Origin: Christensenella sp. UBA1385
GTDB lineage: Bacteria > Bacillota > Clostridia > Christensenellales > Aristaeellaceae
Reading direction: 5' to 3'
Length of the DNA: 13,749 nucleotides
NCBI GenBank assembly: GCA_002305755.1
Contig: DBQV01000052.1
Span: 320-14,068, forward strand
Positions 12,451 to 13,749 of this stretch are shown here, one piece after another. Position 1 is the stretch's first letter. Each line of letters starts with the position of its first letter. A program made the translations under genes and the position numbers. The notes under the pieces were generated by a model that was not told the origin of the DNA, searched no databases, and worked only from the letters and a program-made list of their open reading frames with translations.

Positions 12451-13749
12451 TCACACCTCACTGTTTGTCTGGGCGGAAGCCAGTTCGAGCACACGGATCT
12501 GGCTGAACTCATCCCTTGTCAGTTCTCCCGTGACCCTGCCGTGCGCCAGTACGATGATGCGGTCGGAAATGCCCAGCAGCTCCGCCATATCCGAGGTGAT
12601 CATCAGGATCGCCTTTCCCTGCTCGGCAAGATCACACATGAGAGAATAGATCTCCTGTTTGGCGCCGACATCGATGCCGCGCGTCGGTTCGTCAAAGATC
12701 AGGATATCCGAGTTGGCGGCCAGAGTCTTGGCCATAACGACCTTCTGCTGATTGCCTCCCGAGAGGTTTTTGACCAGCTGACGCGCCCCCGGTGTCTTGA
12801 TGCGGAAAAGGTCGATAAACCGCGAGGACAGCGCCGCCTCCCGCTTCCTGTCCACCCAGGGGCCGTTGGACAGCTGCTTCAGGCTGGCCACGCTGATATT
12901 CCAATCCACCCCCTTTTCCAGGAAACAGCCCTGCTGCTTCCTGTCTTCGGGGATCAGGCCTATGCCGCAGGCTATGGCATCCGATGGCAGGCGAATGGCA
13001 GCCGTCCTGCCCTGTACCAGGACTTTTCCCGCCTCCTTGCGGTCCGCGCCGAAAATGACGCGCGCCAATTCGGTGCGGCCTGCGCCCACCAGGCCCGCCA
13101 GGCCCAGTATTTCGCCTTCGTGCAGGCAGAAACTGATGTCCCTGTCCCCATTTCCACTCAGGCCTTTCAACTCCATCACAGTCTTGCCGATCGCCCGCTT
13201 TCTGTGGGGATACGTTTCTGTCAGTTCGCGCCCCACCATCAAGCGGATGAGTTCTCCGCGGCTCGTCTGGGCGGTGGGCAGCGTGGTGATGTACCGGCCG
13301 TCGCGCAGCACGGTCACCCGGTCCGAGATTTCAAAGATCTCATCCATTCGGTGAGAGATATAGATGATGGTCACACCGCTTTGCTTCAGCCGCCTCACAA
13401 TATCAAACAGTTTTTCCACTTCGGCAAGTGAAAGAGGCGCGCTGGGCTCGTCCATGATCAGGATCTTGGCCTTCCTTGAGATCGCCTTGGCGATCTCTAC
13501 CAGCTGCTGCTGCGATGCGGGCAGTTCGCTGACGGGGCACTCCACCGGTACGGAAACGCCCATCATGTCGAAAATGCTGCGCGCTTTCTCCTCCATCCGG
13601 CGGAAATCGACAAACCGTCCGCTTCTCTCGCCCAGGCAGATATTCTCCGCGACGCTGAGCGAATCCACGAGGTTAAACTCCTGATATATCACTTCAACGC
13701 CCTGTCTTTTTGCCGTCGCCGGGTCCAATCGGCTGAAAGACTTGCCGTC
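12451..13749 (-). CDS. Sugar ABC transporter ATP-binding protein, RbsA/MglA type (5' end outside window)
   Basis: Partial gene: 432 residues of a duplicated ATPase that powers the CUT2 sugar importer. The missing N-terminus, about 60-70 residues by comparison with the usual length, would carry the first Walker A. In the first ATPase domain the Q-loop (IYQEFNLV), a divergent signature (ELPASQQQLVEIAKA), Walker B (ILIMDEPSAPLS) and H-loop (IYISHRMDEIFE) are present. The second domain has the degenerate P-loop region GLVGAGRTELARVIFG, signature LSGGNQQKV, and FDEPTRGIDVGAKQEIYSLM, all standard for this group. Position and coupling (stop one base before the permease ATG) make the pair certain. 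Whether the sugar is ribose, galactose, xylose or another cannot be told. Confidence 0.95.
   Translation of the reverse strand, partial: DGKSFSRLDPATAKRQGVEVIYQEFNLVDSLSVAENICLGERSGRFVDFRRMEEKARSIFDMMGVSVPVECPVSELPASQQQLVEIAKAISRKAKILIMDEPSAPLSLAEVEKLFDIVRRLKQSGVTIIYISHRMDEIFEISDRVTVLRDGRYITTLPTAQTSRGELIRLMVGRELTETYPHRKRAIGKTVMELKGLSGNGDRDISFCLHEGEILGLAGLVGAGRTELARVIFGADRKEAGKVLVQGRTAAIRLPSDAIACGIGLIPEDRKQQGCFLEKGVDWNISVASLKQLSNGPWVDRKREAALSSRFIDLFRIKTPGARQLVKNLSGGNQQKVVMAKTLAANSDILIFDEPTRGIDVGAKQEIYSLMCDLAEQGKAILMITSDMAELLGISDRIIVLAHGRVTGELTRDEFSQIRVLELASAQTNSEV

Noticed and set aside
12450..12512. Longer N-terminus for the sugar permease
   Set aside because: The extra 21 codons lie within the ATPase gene and are unlike permease N-termini. 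ATG at 12449 has a good ribosome site and gives normal length.

Overview
The window is GC-rich DNA from a bacterium that is almost certainly a Gram-positive of the Firmicutes/Clostridia type. The best evidence is a T-box tRNA-sensing leader with a readable ATC specifier in front of an isoleucyl-tRNA synthetase. Strong GGAGG-type ribosome binding sites, 17-bp-spaced sigma-A-like promoters and short, often overlapping gene junctions agree with this. A GC-rich clostridial lineage such as Christensenellales or Oscillospirales would fit, but the exact lineage is an inference. No phage, CRISPR, insertion sequence or rRNA was seen.

Layout. (1) 1-303 is the end of a branched-chain amino acid ABC ATPase (LivF type). 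(2) 389-1174 is a PHP-domain histidinol-phosphatase-like enzyme. It converges on a serine O-acetyltransferase (1239-2099, minus), with a perfect 38-bp palindrome between them. (3) The acetyltransferase diverges from an alpha/beta hydrolase (2271-3164), and each has its own recognisable promoter in the gap. (4) A compact cassette follows on the plus strand, a Nudix hydrolase, a GNAT acetyltransferase and a DMT/EamA transporter. The junctions overlap or abut, and there is a promoter at about 3170-3198. (5) The ileS promoter lies in the tail of the transporter gene. It is followed by a T-box leader and a 1043-residue type 2 (eukaryote-like) isoleucyl-tRNA synthetase (5753-8884). (6) A short gap holds a tRNA 3'-half-like remnant and a bidirectional terminator. 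(7) The rest is one minus-strand operon read from the right edge: a sugar-type ABC ATPase (5' part outside the window), an RbsC-like permease, an alpha/beta hydrolase, a metallo-beta-lactamase-fold hydrolase and a DUF554 membrane protein.

How the genes work together. The minus-strand operon looks like an uptake-and-processing module. A CUT2/ribose-type importer is translationally coupled to two cytoplasmic hydrolases, one esterase-like and one metal-dependent and possibly lactonase-like. Its substrate may therefore be an esterified or lactone-containing sugar, but this is inference. The ileS unit is a self-contained, uncharged-tRNA-Ile-responsive transcription unit. Most genes are recognisable families, and I found no clear new defence or mobile system. 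The most useful leads are the hydrolase-rich sugar ABC operon, the tRNA-like remnant beside it, the 38-bp perfect palindrome, and the T-box control of a type 2 IleRS.
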